A DNA stretch of 11,984 nt, taken from positions 1 to 11,984 of the forward strand of contig CAYMEO010000081.1 of assembly GCA_964389705.1 (NCBI GenBank), read 5' to 3'. This document shows positions 1-7,433 of the stretch, piece after piece. The notes under the pieces are model-generated. The model worked only from the letters and a program-made list of their open reading frames with translations, did no database searches and had not been told where the DNA came from. The DNA is from PSLL01 sp964389705. GTDB lineage: Bacteria; Desulfobacterota_D; UBA1144; Nemesobacterales; CSP1-2. Position numbers and translations under genes: made by a program. The stretch's first letter is position 1. Every line of letters begins with the position of its first letter.

Positions 1-2
1 GA

Positions 3-107
3 CAAGCAGTTGCAAAAAGTATAATTGAGATTGCGCCTCCATTCAATCGAATTTCCTTGACCTTAAACAGCCAGGGCGGTAATATTTTTATTCAGCGAAG
101 GAAATGA
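3..107 (+). CDS. 3' end of an unidentified protein (partial)
   Basis: An open frame enters from the left edge and runs 34 codons to a TGA at 105-107. The residues visible end in NSQGGNIFIQRRK. The stop shares the four bases ATGA with the start of the Cdc48-like gene, the usual arrangement of translationally coupled operon genes. This is the main reason to think the frame is real, because the other two forward frames close within about 30 bases. The tail alternates polar and hydrophobic residues (NRISLTLN, NIFIQ), like closing beta strands. I do not recognise the family, and too little is present to assign a function. Confidence 0.5.
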   Translation, partial: QAVAKSIIEIAPPFNRISLTLNSQGGNIFIQRRK

Positions 108-2284
108 TGCTCCTTAGAATTGCAGAGATCTCGGTAAAAGACGCGGGAAAAGGGCTTGCAAGGGTCAATCCATCAGATATGCGCGCGCTTGGTGTGGATG
201 CGTATGATTTAGTTGAAATCGGAGGAAAAAAGAGAACCGTCGTAAGGGTGATGCCTTTAGAAAAGCCATCTCGTGAGAAATCCATAATACAGATTGACGG
301 AATAAGCAGAGAGAATTCAAGGGTTGGCATTGACGATCGCGTCTTTGTAAAAAGGGTCGAGCCCAAGAGGGCAATAAAGGTATTACTTGCACCTCTGAGC
401 GATGACCTGCTTTTTAATGGCCACGACACCGATTATTTGAGAAGCCGTCTTGATAAAATCCCTGTGACAGTCGGAGATAGGGTAAGAATCACCCTTCCAG
501 GGGCAAGAAGTGAGGATTTTCAGGTGCTGGGGACTATACCCGCAGAGTCTGTTGTAGTTGACTCCGAGACAAAAATAGAGCTCAGAAGAAAACCGAAGGG
601 AAAGGTAGACTCATCGCGTGTAACATACGAAGACATAGGCGCCCTAAGAGAGCAGATTAGAAAGGTAAGGGAGATGGTTGAACTCCCACTTAGATACCCA
701 CAGGTGTTCGAAAGGCTGGGAATTGACCCCCCAAGAGGGGTCCTCCTCATAGGGCCCCCGGGTAGTGGCAAAACACTGCTTGCAAGGGCAGTGGCACATG
801 AGACAAATGCCCATTTTCAAGCGATAAACGGACCAGAGGTAATACACAAATTCTATGGTGAGAGCGAGGCAAGGCTTAGGGATATATTTGAAATCGCTAC
901 AAGAAATCAGCCTTCTATAATATTCCTCGATGAAATTGATGCAATAGCCCCTAAAAGGGAAAGGGTCTCAGGCGATGTAGAAAAAAGGGTCGTAGCCCAG
1001 CTCCTTGCCCTTATGGATGGATTAAAAAATAGAGGACGGGTAATAGTAATTGGTGCTACGAATCTACCCGGTATGATTGATCCTGCTCTAAGGAGACCCG
1101 GCAGGTTTGATAGAGAGGTGAACCTAGAGGTCCCCGATAGAGCCGGAAGGCTTGAGATAATCGAGGTTCATACACGCGGAATGCCTCTATCAAAAGACGT
1201 AGACCTAGAGCGAATTGCCGATCTTACTTATGGCTTTGTAGGAGCAGACATAGAAAACCTCTGTCGCGAGGCAGCGATGAGGTCTCTTAGAAGCGCGCTT
1301 CCAGATATTGATTTTAAAGACTGCTCAATCCCTTATGAGAAGCTTATAAACCTGAGTGTAGAGATGGAAGATTTTATGGATGCCTTAAGGGAGGTTGAGC
1401 CCTCAGCGATAAGGGAGATATTCGTTGAGATACCCAAGGTCACATGGAAGGACATCGGTGGACTCAAACAAATAAAAGAGAGGCTTACAGAGGCTGTGAT
1501 CTGGCCACTTAAGTACAAAGAGCTTTTTGAATCCACAGGAACGAAGGCCCCTAAGGGGATACTACTTTACGGACCACCCGGCACTGGAAAGACCCTTCTT
1601 GCAAAGGCGATTGCAAATGAAAGCGGGGTGAATTTTATCTCCGTAAAGGGCGCAGAGCTCTTTTCAAAATATGTCGGTGAATCTGAGCAGGCAGTAAGAG
1701 AGGTGTTTAAGAAAGCAAAACAGGTCGCTCCGTGCATAGTGTTCTTTGATGAGATTGATGCCATCGCTCCATGCCGTGCAAGAGGCGACAGTACCCATGT
1801 TTCGGAAAGGGTTGTGAGTCAGCTCCTAATAGAGATGGACGGCATAGAGGAACTAAGAGGGGTTTTTGTCCTTGCGGCTACGAATCGGATTGATATGGTA
1901 GATCCGGCACTCTTGAGAGCAGGAAGGTTTGATCTGTGCCTAAACATCCCTTATCCCGATGAAGAGGCCCTATTTGAAATACTAAAGATCCATACACGTG
2001 GAAAACCGCTATCAAGAGATGTGAATTTAAAAGAGATGGCAGAGAGAATAAATGGCTTCTCTGGGGCCGACATTGAGCTTCTCTGCAACAGAGCCTCACT
2101 CATTGCGATAAGGGAGCACCTGAAATCTGGAAAAGGCGTTTTAAAGATCTCTCAGTCCCATTTTAGGGAGGCTTTAAAAGAGATAGGCAAAACTCTCTTT
2201 ACAAACGGATCAATACCAAAAGAGGAATTTGAGGAATACTCCGATTCCAACCTAAAACCAATTGGAACCACTCACAGCGCATAG
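104..2284 (+). CDS. Cdc48/VAT-type two-ring AAA ATPase
   Basis: This protein is an ATP-driven unfoldase of the Cdc48/p97/VAT family, 726 residues, close to the length of archaeal VAT. Family members form hexamers that thread proteins through a central pore in the cytoplasm. Residues 1-165 match the Cdc48 N region (double-psi barrel plus second subdomain). The D1 ring has Walker A GPPGSGKT (217-224), Walker B IIFLDEID (272-279) and the RRPGRFD arginine segment (330-336). The D2 ring has Walker A GPPGTGKT (490-497), Walker B with D549-E550, and LRAGRFD (604-610). Both rings look catalytically intact. The pore loops keep aromatics, KFYGESE in D1 and KYVGESE in D2. The C-terminus (GTTHSA) has no HbYX-like tail, so proteasome docking is not indicated. 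Two ATGs (104, 107) are possible starts. AAGGA at 98-102 is very close to both, slightly better placed for 107. The gene overlaps both neighbours, so co-translation is likely. Substrates are unknown. Confidence 0.93.
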   Translation: MMLLRIAEISVKDAGKGLARVNPSDMRALGVDAYDLVEIGGKKRTVVRVMPLEKPSREKSIIQIDGISRENSRVGIDDRVFVKRVEPKRAIKVLLAPLSDDLLFNGHDTDYLRSRLDKIPVTVGDRVRITLPGARSEDFQVLGTIPAESVVVDSETKIELRRKPKGKVDSSRVTYEDIGALREQIRKVREMVELPLRYPQVFERLGIDPPRGVLLIGPPGSGKTLLARAVAHETNAHFQAINGPEVIHKFYGESEARLRDIFEIATRNQPSIIFLDEIDAIAPKRERVSGDVEKRVVAQLLALMDGLKNRGRVIVIGATNLPGMIDPALRRPGRFDREVNLEVPDRAGRLEIIEVHTRGMPLSKDVDLERIADLTYGFVGADIENLCREAAMRSLRSALPDIDFKDCSIPYEKLINLSVEMEDFMDALREVEPSAIREIFVEIPKVTWKDIGGLKQIKERLTEAVIWPLKYKELFESTGTKAPKGILLYGPPGTGKTLLAKAIANESGVNFISVKGAELFSKYVGESEQAVREVFKKAKQVAPCIVFFDEIDAIAPCRARGDSTHVSERVVSQLLIEMDGIEELRGVFVLAATNRIDMVDPALLRAGRFDLCLNIPYPDEEALFEILKIHTRGKPLSRDVNLKEMAERINGFSGADIELLCNRASLIAIREHLKSGKGVLKISQSHFREALKEIGKTLFTNGSIPKEEFEEYSDSNLKPIGTTHSA

Positions 2285-3107
2285 CGACCTTTTAATCATC
2301 ATATTTGCCTTTATTTTCGGCTCGGTTATAGGGAGTTTCCTCAATGTCTGTATATACAGACTGCCAAGAGGGGAATCAATAGTTTTCTCACCATCCCATT
2401 GCACCTCCTGCGGAACTCGTATCAAATACTATAACAATATCCCAATATTGAGCTATATCCTTCTCCGTGGAAGGTGCGGGACATGCGACAAGAGGATTTC
2501 TCCAATTTATCCGATTGTTGAGATCCTATCAGGCCTGATTTCTGCCTCTCTAGTCTGGAAATTCGGTCTTACAATTCAGACCCCCTTCTATGCTATTTTC
2601 CTTTTTGCCCTTATAGTCGTGACATTTATAGATTTAGAACACCAGATAATCCCCAATGTAATAACCCTTCCCGGAATTATAGTCGGGCTCATTTACAGTG
2701 CACTGATAACCGATTGGGGAAGCGCGCAAACGACGCTTAGTTTTTTACACTTCGATCTCTGGAGCATTATTAGAATCCTAAACGAAGTGCCAATCTTTGA
2801 TTCACTCTTCGGAATAATCCTTGGAGGAGGAATACTCTTCCTTATTGGATCTCTCTATGAGATTATAAGAAAAAGGGAGGGAATGGGATTGGGGGATGTG
2901 AAACTCCTCGCGATGATCGGGGCGTTTCTCGGCTGGAGGAGTGTGCTCTTTGTAGCCCTTGTAAGTTCATTTATTGGGACTATAGTTGGCATATCAATAG
3001 TCCTCTACAAAAAAGGAGACCTCAAATATGCCATCCCCTTTGGTCCATTTCTCTCACTCGCCGCAGCCATCTACTGCTTCACAGGCGGGTTTGGCTTTAG
3101 GTTTTAG
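2262..3107 (+). CDS. Prepilin leader peptidase / N-methyltransferase (PilD/GspO family)
   Basis: An inner-membrane aspartyl protease that cuts type IV prepilin or pseudopilin leaders and usually N-methylates the new terminus. Length is 281 residues, normal for the family. The first TM helix runs into the signature GSFLNVCIYRLP (24-35). Two CxxC pairs (C47/C50, C72/C75) form the zinc-binding insert of the bifunctional enzymes. The two catalytic aspartates are D124 in FIDLEHQIIPN and D212 in GMGLGDVK (the GxGD motif). About eight hydrophobic helices follow in total. The start is TTG at 2262: a TAA at 2253-2255 closes the frame just upstream, and the conserved N-terminal helix needs a start here. 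There is no good Shine-Dalgarno sequence. The start lies inside the end of the AAA ATPase gene (23-base overlap), so translation probably depends on ribosomes finishing that gene. No pilin or pilus motor gene is in the window, so pilus versus type II secretion use is open. Confidence 0.93.
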   Translation: MEPLTAHSDLLIIIFAFIFGSVIGSFLNVCIYRLPRGESIVFSPSHCTSCGTRIKYYNNIPILSYILLRGRCGTCDKRISPIYPIVEILSGLISASLVWKFGLTIQTPFYAIFLFALIVVTFIDLEHQIIPNVITLPGIIVGLIYSALITDWGSAQTTLSFLHFDLWSIIRILNEVPIFDSLFGIILGGGILFLIGSLYEIIRKREGMGLGDVKLLAMIGAFLGWRSVLFVALVSSFIGTIVGISIVLYKKGDLKYAIPFGPFLSLAAAIYCFTGGFGFRF

Positions 3108-3209
3108 TTGTGAAATCATGTAACAGGGGGCATTCCAAGAGTTTTGCCTTTCTTGCCAATCTATGGCGATAAGTTTAAAGATTTAGAACACCTTGGTGGA
3201 ATTTAATTT

Positions 3210-3314
3210 GTGGATGGTAAAACCCGGAAATTAACTTCAGACCTTACTGAGGAGATTATATCCCACATCATTGAATTCATAACGCTTTATGTTCATACAG
3301 GATTGATAGTATAA
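3210..3314 (+). other. Possible 34-codon ORF or decayed gene remnant
   Basis: A GTG-started frame of 34 codons is preceded by GGTGGA (3195-3200) at 9 bases, a passable ribosome binding site. Its start, DGKTRKLTSDLTEEII, resembles from memory the opening helix of small HTH proteins (phage terminase small subunit or transposase-like) that begin with RPTKLTPEL-type segments. The likeness then stops, and further stops follow in the frame. It could be a degraded fragment, a tiny gene or chance. The upstream part of the same frame is also open but broken by a TAA. Confidence 0.15.
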
Positions 3315-3315
3315 T
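3310..3315 (+). promoter_or_regulatory. Candidate sigma-70 -10 box for the kinase/regulator operon
   Basis: A perfect TATAAT sits about 100 bases before the kinase ATG. At the expected distance upstream (3286-3292) there is only TTTATG, a weak -35, and there is no TG extension. It would give a leader of about 95 bases that contains the GGGCAC hairpin. It is the best promoter candidate in the gap but unproven. Confidence 0.3.
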
Positions 3316-3379
3316 TTCTGTAGAATCTCTTTATGTCTTTTCAACCATTGAATGATAATTGGCGGTTCAACGCTTATAT

Positions 3380-3399
3380 GGGCACATTGTAACGTGCCC
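3380..3399. repeat. GGGCAC-N8-GTGCCC inverted repeat
   Basis: Six-base perfect arms, GGGCAC (3380-3385) and GTGCCC (3394-3399), flank an 8-base loop. The element ends 17 bases before the kinase start. It is followed by CTACAAAA rather than a T-run, so it is not a standard terminator. The form (a TAGGGGCAC-like palindrome followed by CTAC) resembles REP-like intergenic palindromes that recur in some genomes. Only one copy is visible here. It could also act as an RNA hairpin near the kinase ribosome binding site. Confidence 0.5.
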
Positions 3400-3416
3400 C
3401 TACAAAAGAAAGAACC

Positions 3417-4922
3417 ATGCGTCAGATAGGGCTTAGGGTCGAGATACTCTTTAATGTCCTTTTTCTTACTGCCGTTGCGATGTTCCTTATAGGGATTATC
3501 GCCTTCAAGATCACAGAGAGTTTTGCACTCCAGGGAAAGATTGAAGGGGCAAAATCCATCATCGCCGCCTTTGAATCTCTATACGATAGAGAGGGTAATG
3601 TTCACGATGAATTCAATTCGTTAAAAGACGCCCTTGAGCCAGGCACATGGATCGTAATCCTAGATAGGGGAAAAACGAGCGTGTTTCATACCAATTCAGA
3701 CCAGCCGGCTAAAGGCGTTACCGATCCAATTATTCTTGAGGCCATGAAAACAGGAGAGACTATAGTTGATGTAGATGGAACCAATATGCCGCCCTTTACC
3801 TTTTATAAAGGGTTTAAGATCGCATCCCCATTAAGAAAAGGGGGAAGACGCGAAGGGGCTATTCTCCTCTATCAGCCCTTATCCTCGCTTGAGAGGAACG
3901 TAGTCCTGGGACAGGGATTGATTGCAATTTCAATTATAATGGATTTAATTGTAATAGCACTTTTTGGGTTTTACATACTCTCAAGGCGGGTGATAAGACC
4001 CGTTCACGAACTCATAAGAATGACAGAAGATATAGGAAGGGGCAAATTCCCTAATAAGGCAGACTTAGGCATTGTAAAGGAAATAAACCAGCTAAATGCC
4101 GCTCTAAAGAGGATGTATGATGAAATCGAGACAAGTAAGGCAAGGCTCAAGGGAAATATAGAGGCACTCGAAGAATCAAACCAGGCACTTATCAGAACAC
4201 AAAGGGAGCTTATAGCATCAGAGAAGCTTGCATCGCTTGGGAAACTCTCTGCAGGGATTGCACACGAGATAGGAAATCCACTAAGTGCCATACGGGGCTA
4301 TGTCGAGGTGCTAAAGAGAAACCGCATGCTCCCGGATGAAGAGAGAAGGGAGTTTATCAATAGCATTGAAAGAGAAACAGAGAGAATAGACAGGATCATA
4401 CGCACACTTCTTGATTACTCGCGCCACAGGGGCTTTGAGTTAAAACGGGTTGATATAAACGATGTTATAATGGACACCGCCGATATATTAAAAACACAGG
4501 GGCTTCTCAAAAATATAGACCTTAATCTTGAGCTTTCCACCGGACTCAGCCCAATTGAGGTTAATCCGCACCAAATCTCTCAGGTTCTTATAAATCTAAT
4601 CCTCAATGCCAAGGACGCCGTAGGCCAAGACGGAAAGATTAATATATCCTCTTCTAAGACCCCGGATGGAATGATTGAGGTCGCAGTAAAAGACAACGGC
4701 ACCGGAATACCTAAGGAGATAATTGATAAAATATTCGATCCATTTTTTACCACAAAGGAGCCGGGAAAAGGAACGGGACTCGGCCTTTCGGTTTCCCAAA
4801 GGATAGTCAACCTCTTTGGTGGAAGAATATCCGTAGAAAGCGAGGACGGAAGGGGCTCAGTGTTTAAAATAACCCTTCCCGGTACTGAGGACAATGGCAA
4901 CAGAGAGGGTTCTAATAATTGA
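3417..4922 (+). CDS. Membrane sensor histidine kinase (NtrB/PilS/AtoS-like class)
   Basis: The sensor half of a two-component system, 501 residues. A TM helix (about 10-30) and a second one (about 162-189) bracket a roughly 130-residue extracytoplasmic sensing region with no family I can name. A HAMP linker (about 190-242) starts at the RRVIRPVHEL segment, followed by a coiled region to about 270. The dimerisation helix carries the phospho-acceptor H283 in SAGIAHEIGNPLSAI. The ATPase domain has an N box (NLILNAKDAV, N397), G1 (DNGTG, 426-430), F box (FDPFFTTK, 440-447) and G2 (GKGTGLGLS, 450-458), so it looks active. No PAS domain is evident between HAMP and HisKA. The HEIGNPL form of the H box is typical of kinases paired with NtrC-type regulators, and such a regulator overlaps its 3' end. 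Its ATG has only a weak AAGAAAGA ribosome site. Confidence 0.93.
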   Translation: MRQIGLRVEILFNVLFLTAVAMFLIGIIAFKITESFALQGKIEGAKSIIAAFESLYDREGNVHDEFNSLKDALEPGTWIVILDRGKTSVFHTNSDQPAKGVTDPIILEAMKTGETIVDVDGTNMPPFTFYKGFKIASPLRKGGRREGAILLYQPLSSLERNVVLGQGLIAISIIMDLIVIALFGFYILSRRVIRPVHELIRMTEDIGRGKFPNKADLGIVKEINQLNAALKRMYDEIETSKARLKGNIEALEESNQALIRTQRELIASEKLASLGKLSAGIAHEIGNPLSAIRGYVEVLKRNRMLPDEERREFINSIERETERIDRIIRTLLDYSRHRGFELKRVDINDVIMDTADILKTQGLLKNIDLNLELSTGLSPIEVNPHQISQVLINLILNAKDAVGQDGKINISSSKTPDGMIEVAVKDNGTGIPKEIIDKIFDPFFTTKEPGKGTGLGLSVSQRIVNLFGGRISVESEDGRGSVFKITLPGTEDNGNREGSNN

Positions 4923-6264
4923 TGATGAAATAGGGGTAAGAAAAACACTCTCTTTTATCCTCCAGATGGAGGGATTTGATGTAGAATCCACAGATAGTGC
5001 ACACTCCGCATTAAAACTCATTGAAGAGGGAAAGAACTACGATTTCATAATCTGTGATATTCGCATGCCTGGAATGGATGGAATTCAATTTCTAAACGAG
5101 ATCAAAAAACGCGACATAAATCCCATTGTAATAATGATCTCAGCCTATGGAACCATTGAAACATCAATCGAGGCGGTAAAGTGTGGTGCTGCCGATTATG
5201 TGAGTAAGCCCATAAGCACTGAAGAATTGATTCTACGTATGCGCATGGCTCAAGAGAGGGAAAGACTCAGGCGTGAAAATGCCATTCTGCGTAAGGAGTT
5301 AGGGAGGAATGACGGATTTGAGGATATAGTCTTTACAAGCGGGAAAATGGGAAAGGTCATAGATCTTGCAAAAAGGGCCTCTGAGTATAAAGCGACTGTT
5401 CTTATAACTGGAGAGAGTGGAACCGGAAAGGAGCTAATAGCACGCGCAATCCACACAAGAAGCCTGAGAAAAAACGCCCCGTTTGTGGCGATAAACTGCG
5501 CTGCCATACCCGAGGCCCTCCTTGAAAGCGAGCTTTTCGGTTATATAAAAGGGGCATTTAGCGGTGCAAACCAGACAAAAAGGGGGCTTTTTGAAGAGGC
5601 CCACGGTGGAACCCTATTCCTAGATGAGATAGGTGAATTCCCCTATCCAATTCAATCAAAACTCCTGCGCGCTCTCCAGGAAGAGGAGATAAGGCGCCTT
5701 GGGGATACAAAAACAATTAAAGTAGACGTGAGGATCATAGCAGCAACATCTCGCGACCTCGCTGCTGATGTGGAGAGCGGTAGCTTTAGAGGCGACCTAT
5801 TTTATCGTTTAAATGTATTTCCAATTCACATCCCACCGCTTAGGGAAAGGAGGGAAGATATACCCCGATTGGTTGAGTATATAATAAGGAAGTATAATGA
5901 AAAATTAGATTCACATATCAAGGGAGTAACCCCGCGTGTTATGTCCGAGCTTCTCCAATATCCCTGGCACGGAAATGTAAGGGAGCTTGAGAATGTAATA
6001 GAGAGGGCTATGATCTTATCGGATTCAGACCTGATTGATAATGTAGAACTGGGATTAAGCGAAACGGGATTTAAAGAAAATCCCTGGTTTGATTCACTCT
6101 TGCTTGATAAGGCCTGGCATAGGCTTGAGAGGACATTAATAGAGAAAGCACTATCCGAGAGTAGCGAAAACCACACGCAGGCCGCAAAACTCCTAGGCAT
6201 CAGCCGCCGTGCCCTGCTCTATAAGCTCAAGTATTATGGATACTCCGGAGGAAAGAAAGCGTGA
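4894..6264 (+). CDS. NtrC-family sigma-54-dependent response regulator
   Basis: A DNA-binding activator of sigma-54 RNA polymerase, 456 residues, the usual length. The receiver domain has the acidic pair D10/D11, phospho-acceptor D55 (CDIRMPG), S83, Y102 and K105 (SKP). The AAA+ domain has Walker A GESGTGKE (173-180), Walker B LFLDEIGEF with D244-E245, and the sigma-54 contact loop at 220-225, which reads GAFSGA instead of the usual GAFTGA. The C-terminal Fis-type HTH lies around residues 414-450 (HTQAAKLLGISRRALLYKLK). The start at 4894 lies inside the kinase gene (29-base overlap), with GAGG three bases before the ATG, so the two proteins are surely a cognate pair. Targets are not shown directly. 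A sigma-54 promoter at 10266-10281 in this window is a candidate, and the prepilin peptidase upstream makes a PilR-like role possible. Confidence 0.95.
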   Translation: MATERVLIIDDEIGVRKTLSFILQMEGFDVESTDSAHSALKLIEEGKNYDFIICDIRMPGMDGIQFLNEIKKRDINPIVIMISAYGTIETSIEAVKCGAADYVSKPISTEELILRMRMAQERERLRRENAILRKELGRNDGFEDIVFTSGKMGKVIDLAKRASEYKATVLITGESGTGKELIARAIHTRSLRKNAPFVAINCAAIPEALLESELFGYIKGAFSGANQTKRGLFEEAHGGTLFLDEIGEFPYPIQSKLLRALQEEEIRRLGDTKTIKVDVRIIAATSRDLAADVESGSFRGDLFYRLNVFPIHIPPLRERREDIPRLVEYIIRKYNEKLDSHIKGVTPRVMSELLQYPWHGNVRELENVIERAMILSDSDLIDNVELGLSETGFKENPWFDSLLLDKAWHRLERTLIEKALSESSENHTQAAKLLGISRRALLYKLKYYGYSGGKKA

Positions 6265-6286
6265 GGGTTAGTTTTATTGTAGTGGA

Positions 6287-7288
6287 TCAGGCCATACAAC
6301 TCACAAAGGTAAAAGCATATATTGCAAAGGCGTTTGAGCTTGAAGACAGCCTTAGAAGATGTGAGCCAAATTCCCTATTTTTAATTAGATAGTACATTCT
6401 GGGTTCATCAACTACAATGTAACTCCTCCCTTCAGAATCAAATTCTACATCATATCCCGCATCTTCGGGATTTAAGTATCTTCCATCATGGATTATAAAG
6501 ACCCTAAAACCCCTTTCTCCCTCCGGATTGATTACAGCATTAACCTCCGATGCGGTGTATTTTAAAACCACGCTGGCCGTTCCGCCTTCATCATCTAAAG
6601 CTGGCTTCATGTATTCTGGCGCGCTAAACCACTTCCCTTCGACATATATTGTATCGCTGCGTATCTCCTCGGGCAAGCTGTAATCCCCCGTAGCATCCTG
6701 CTTGTAGCCTCCGGGATTGCCGAGATTTCCTCGTCTGTATCCAAGGTAAAGTTCAGGACTTACCCGATAACACGATATTCCAGGAATATCCGTATCCCTT
6801 ATAGGCTTCATCAAATCCGGAAGCTCTGCATCTGGGTCAATCTCCCTAAGTAGCAGTTGAATTGCAGCCTCTGTTTCTATGTAGTTGCCTTCACCAAAAT
6901 GCGCATATCGGATATAGCCCCTCTTATCCGCCAGATACTTTGCAGGCCAGTAGCGGTTTGCAAAGGCGTACCAAATCTCATAGTCATTGTCCATGACTAC
7001 GGGGTATTCTATTTCAAACCTCTCAATCGCCCTCTTTACGTTTTCCTCTGTCCTTGCAAAGAAAAACTCAGGGGCGTGCACACCTATGATTACCAGGCCC
7101 TTATCGGAGTATCTCCTGTGCCACTCCTTTATATAGGGCAATGTCCTTATACAGTTCACACATGTATAATCCCAGAAATCAACGAGGATCACCTTTCCCC
7201 TGAGCTGCCTTACACTCAGCCCTTCTGAGTTAATCCACCTTCCACCAATAAGCTCAGGCATATGTACTCTTTCTTTTTCTATATACAT
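6287..7288 (-). CDS. DipZ-like thioredoxin-fold protein with C-terminal beta domain
   Basis: A predicted thiol-disulfide protein of 333 residues. The N-terminal half is a TlpA/redoxin-like thioredoxin fold. The CxxC motif is C43-V-N-C46 in VDFWDYTCVNCIRTLPYI, a form characteristic of DipZ C-terminal regions. The fold continues with IIGVHAPEF (68-75) and a cis-proline loop at W114-P115. The C-terminal half (about 165-333) resembles the carbohydrate-binding-like domain that follows the redox domain in DipZ proteins. The CcdA-like membrane part of full DipZ is absent, and no signal peptide is visible, so cytoplasmic location is the simplest reading. The start at 7288 is supported by GAGGAG just upstream on the minus strand. 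A second ATG at codon 10 lacks such a site. It is convergent with the regulator gene (22-base gap) and divergent from the lipoprotein/LMF genes. Its substrate is unknown. Confidence 0.85.
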   Translation of the reverse strand: MYIEKERVHMPELIGGRWINSEGLSVRQLRGKVILVDFWDYTCVNCIRTLPYIKEWHRRYSDKGLVIIGVHAPEFFFARTEENVKRAIERFEIEYPVVMDNDYEIWYAFANRYWPAKYLADKRGYIRYAHFGEGNYIETEAAIQLLLREIDPDAELPDLMKPIRDTDIPGISCYRVSPELYLGYRRGNLGNPGGYKQDATGDYSLPEEIRSDTIYVEGKWFSAPEYMKPALDDEGGTASVVLKYTASEVNAVINPEGERGFRVFIIHDGRYLNPEDAGYDVEFDSEGRSYIVVDEPRMYYLIKNREFGSHLLRLSSSSNAFAIYAFTFVSCMA

Positions 7289-7318
7289 GAGTCTCCTCTA
7301 CAGGCCTAACAGAACCAT

Positions 7319-7345
7319 ATTATACGAAATAAAACAACCCCTCAA
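7319..7345 (-). promoter_or_regulatory. Candidate promoter for the redoxin gene
   Basis: On the minus strand TATAAT (7319-7324) lies about 30 bases before the redoxin ATG. TTGAGG (7340-7345) lies 15 bases further upstream. The -10 is perfect. The -35 matches only the first four bases of TTGACA, and the spacer is short by two. Confidence 0.4.
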
Positions 7346-7433
7346 GTTTTTGGCATTCGATCCCACTGTCTGAATCCTAATACTGCAAAACCCCTCAGGA
7401 GGTATTATATTATATTATGGAGGCTGACAAATC

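Larger units (their letters stand above)
3108..3416. other. 309-base intergenic region before the kinase gene
   Basis: This stretch separates the ATPase/peptidase operon from the kinase/regulator operon. It holds a TATAAT hexamer (3310-3315) with a poor -35, a GGGCAC/GTGCCC hairpin just before the kinase start, and a 34-codon GTG-started frame (3210-3314) that may be a remnant of a gene. I see no intrinsic terminator after the peptidase stop, no tRNA and no tandem repeats. Confidence 0.6.

Noticed and set aside
104..2284. Archaeal origin of the window because of the Cdc48/VAT-like protein
   Set aside because: The sigma-54 promoter, NtrC regulator, prepilin peptidase of bacterial type and lipobox protein all indicate a bacterium.
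3380..3399. GGGCAC hairpin as an intrinsic terminator
   Set aside because: No T-run follows on either strand, and it lies far from the end of the preceding gene.
4004..4291. Open antisense frames inside the kinase, regulator and ATPase genes
   Set aside because: They lie opposite strongly supported coding regions, show no family features and are expected by-products of the codon use.
6857..7228. 123-codon forward frame inside the redoxin gene
   Set aside because: It overlaps the CxxC thioredoxin domain on the other strand. The redoxin translation is convincing and this one is not.
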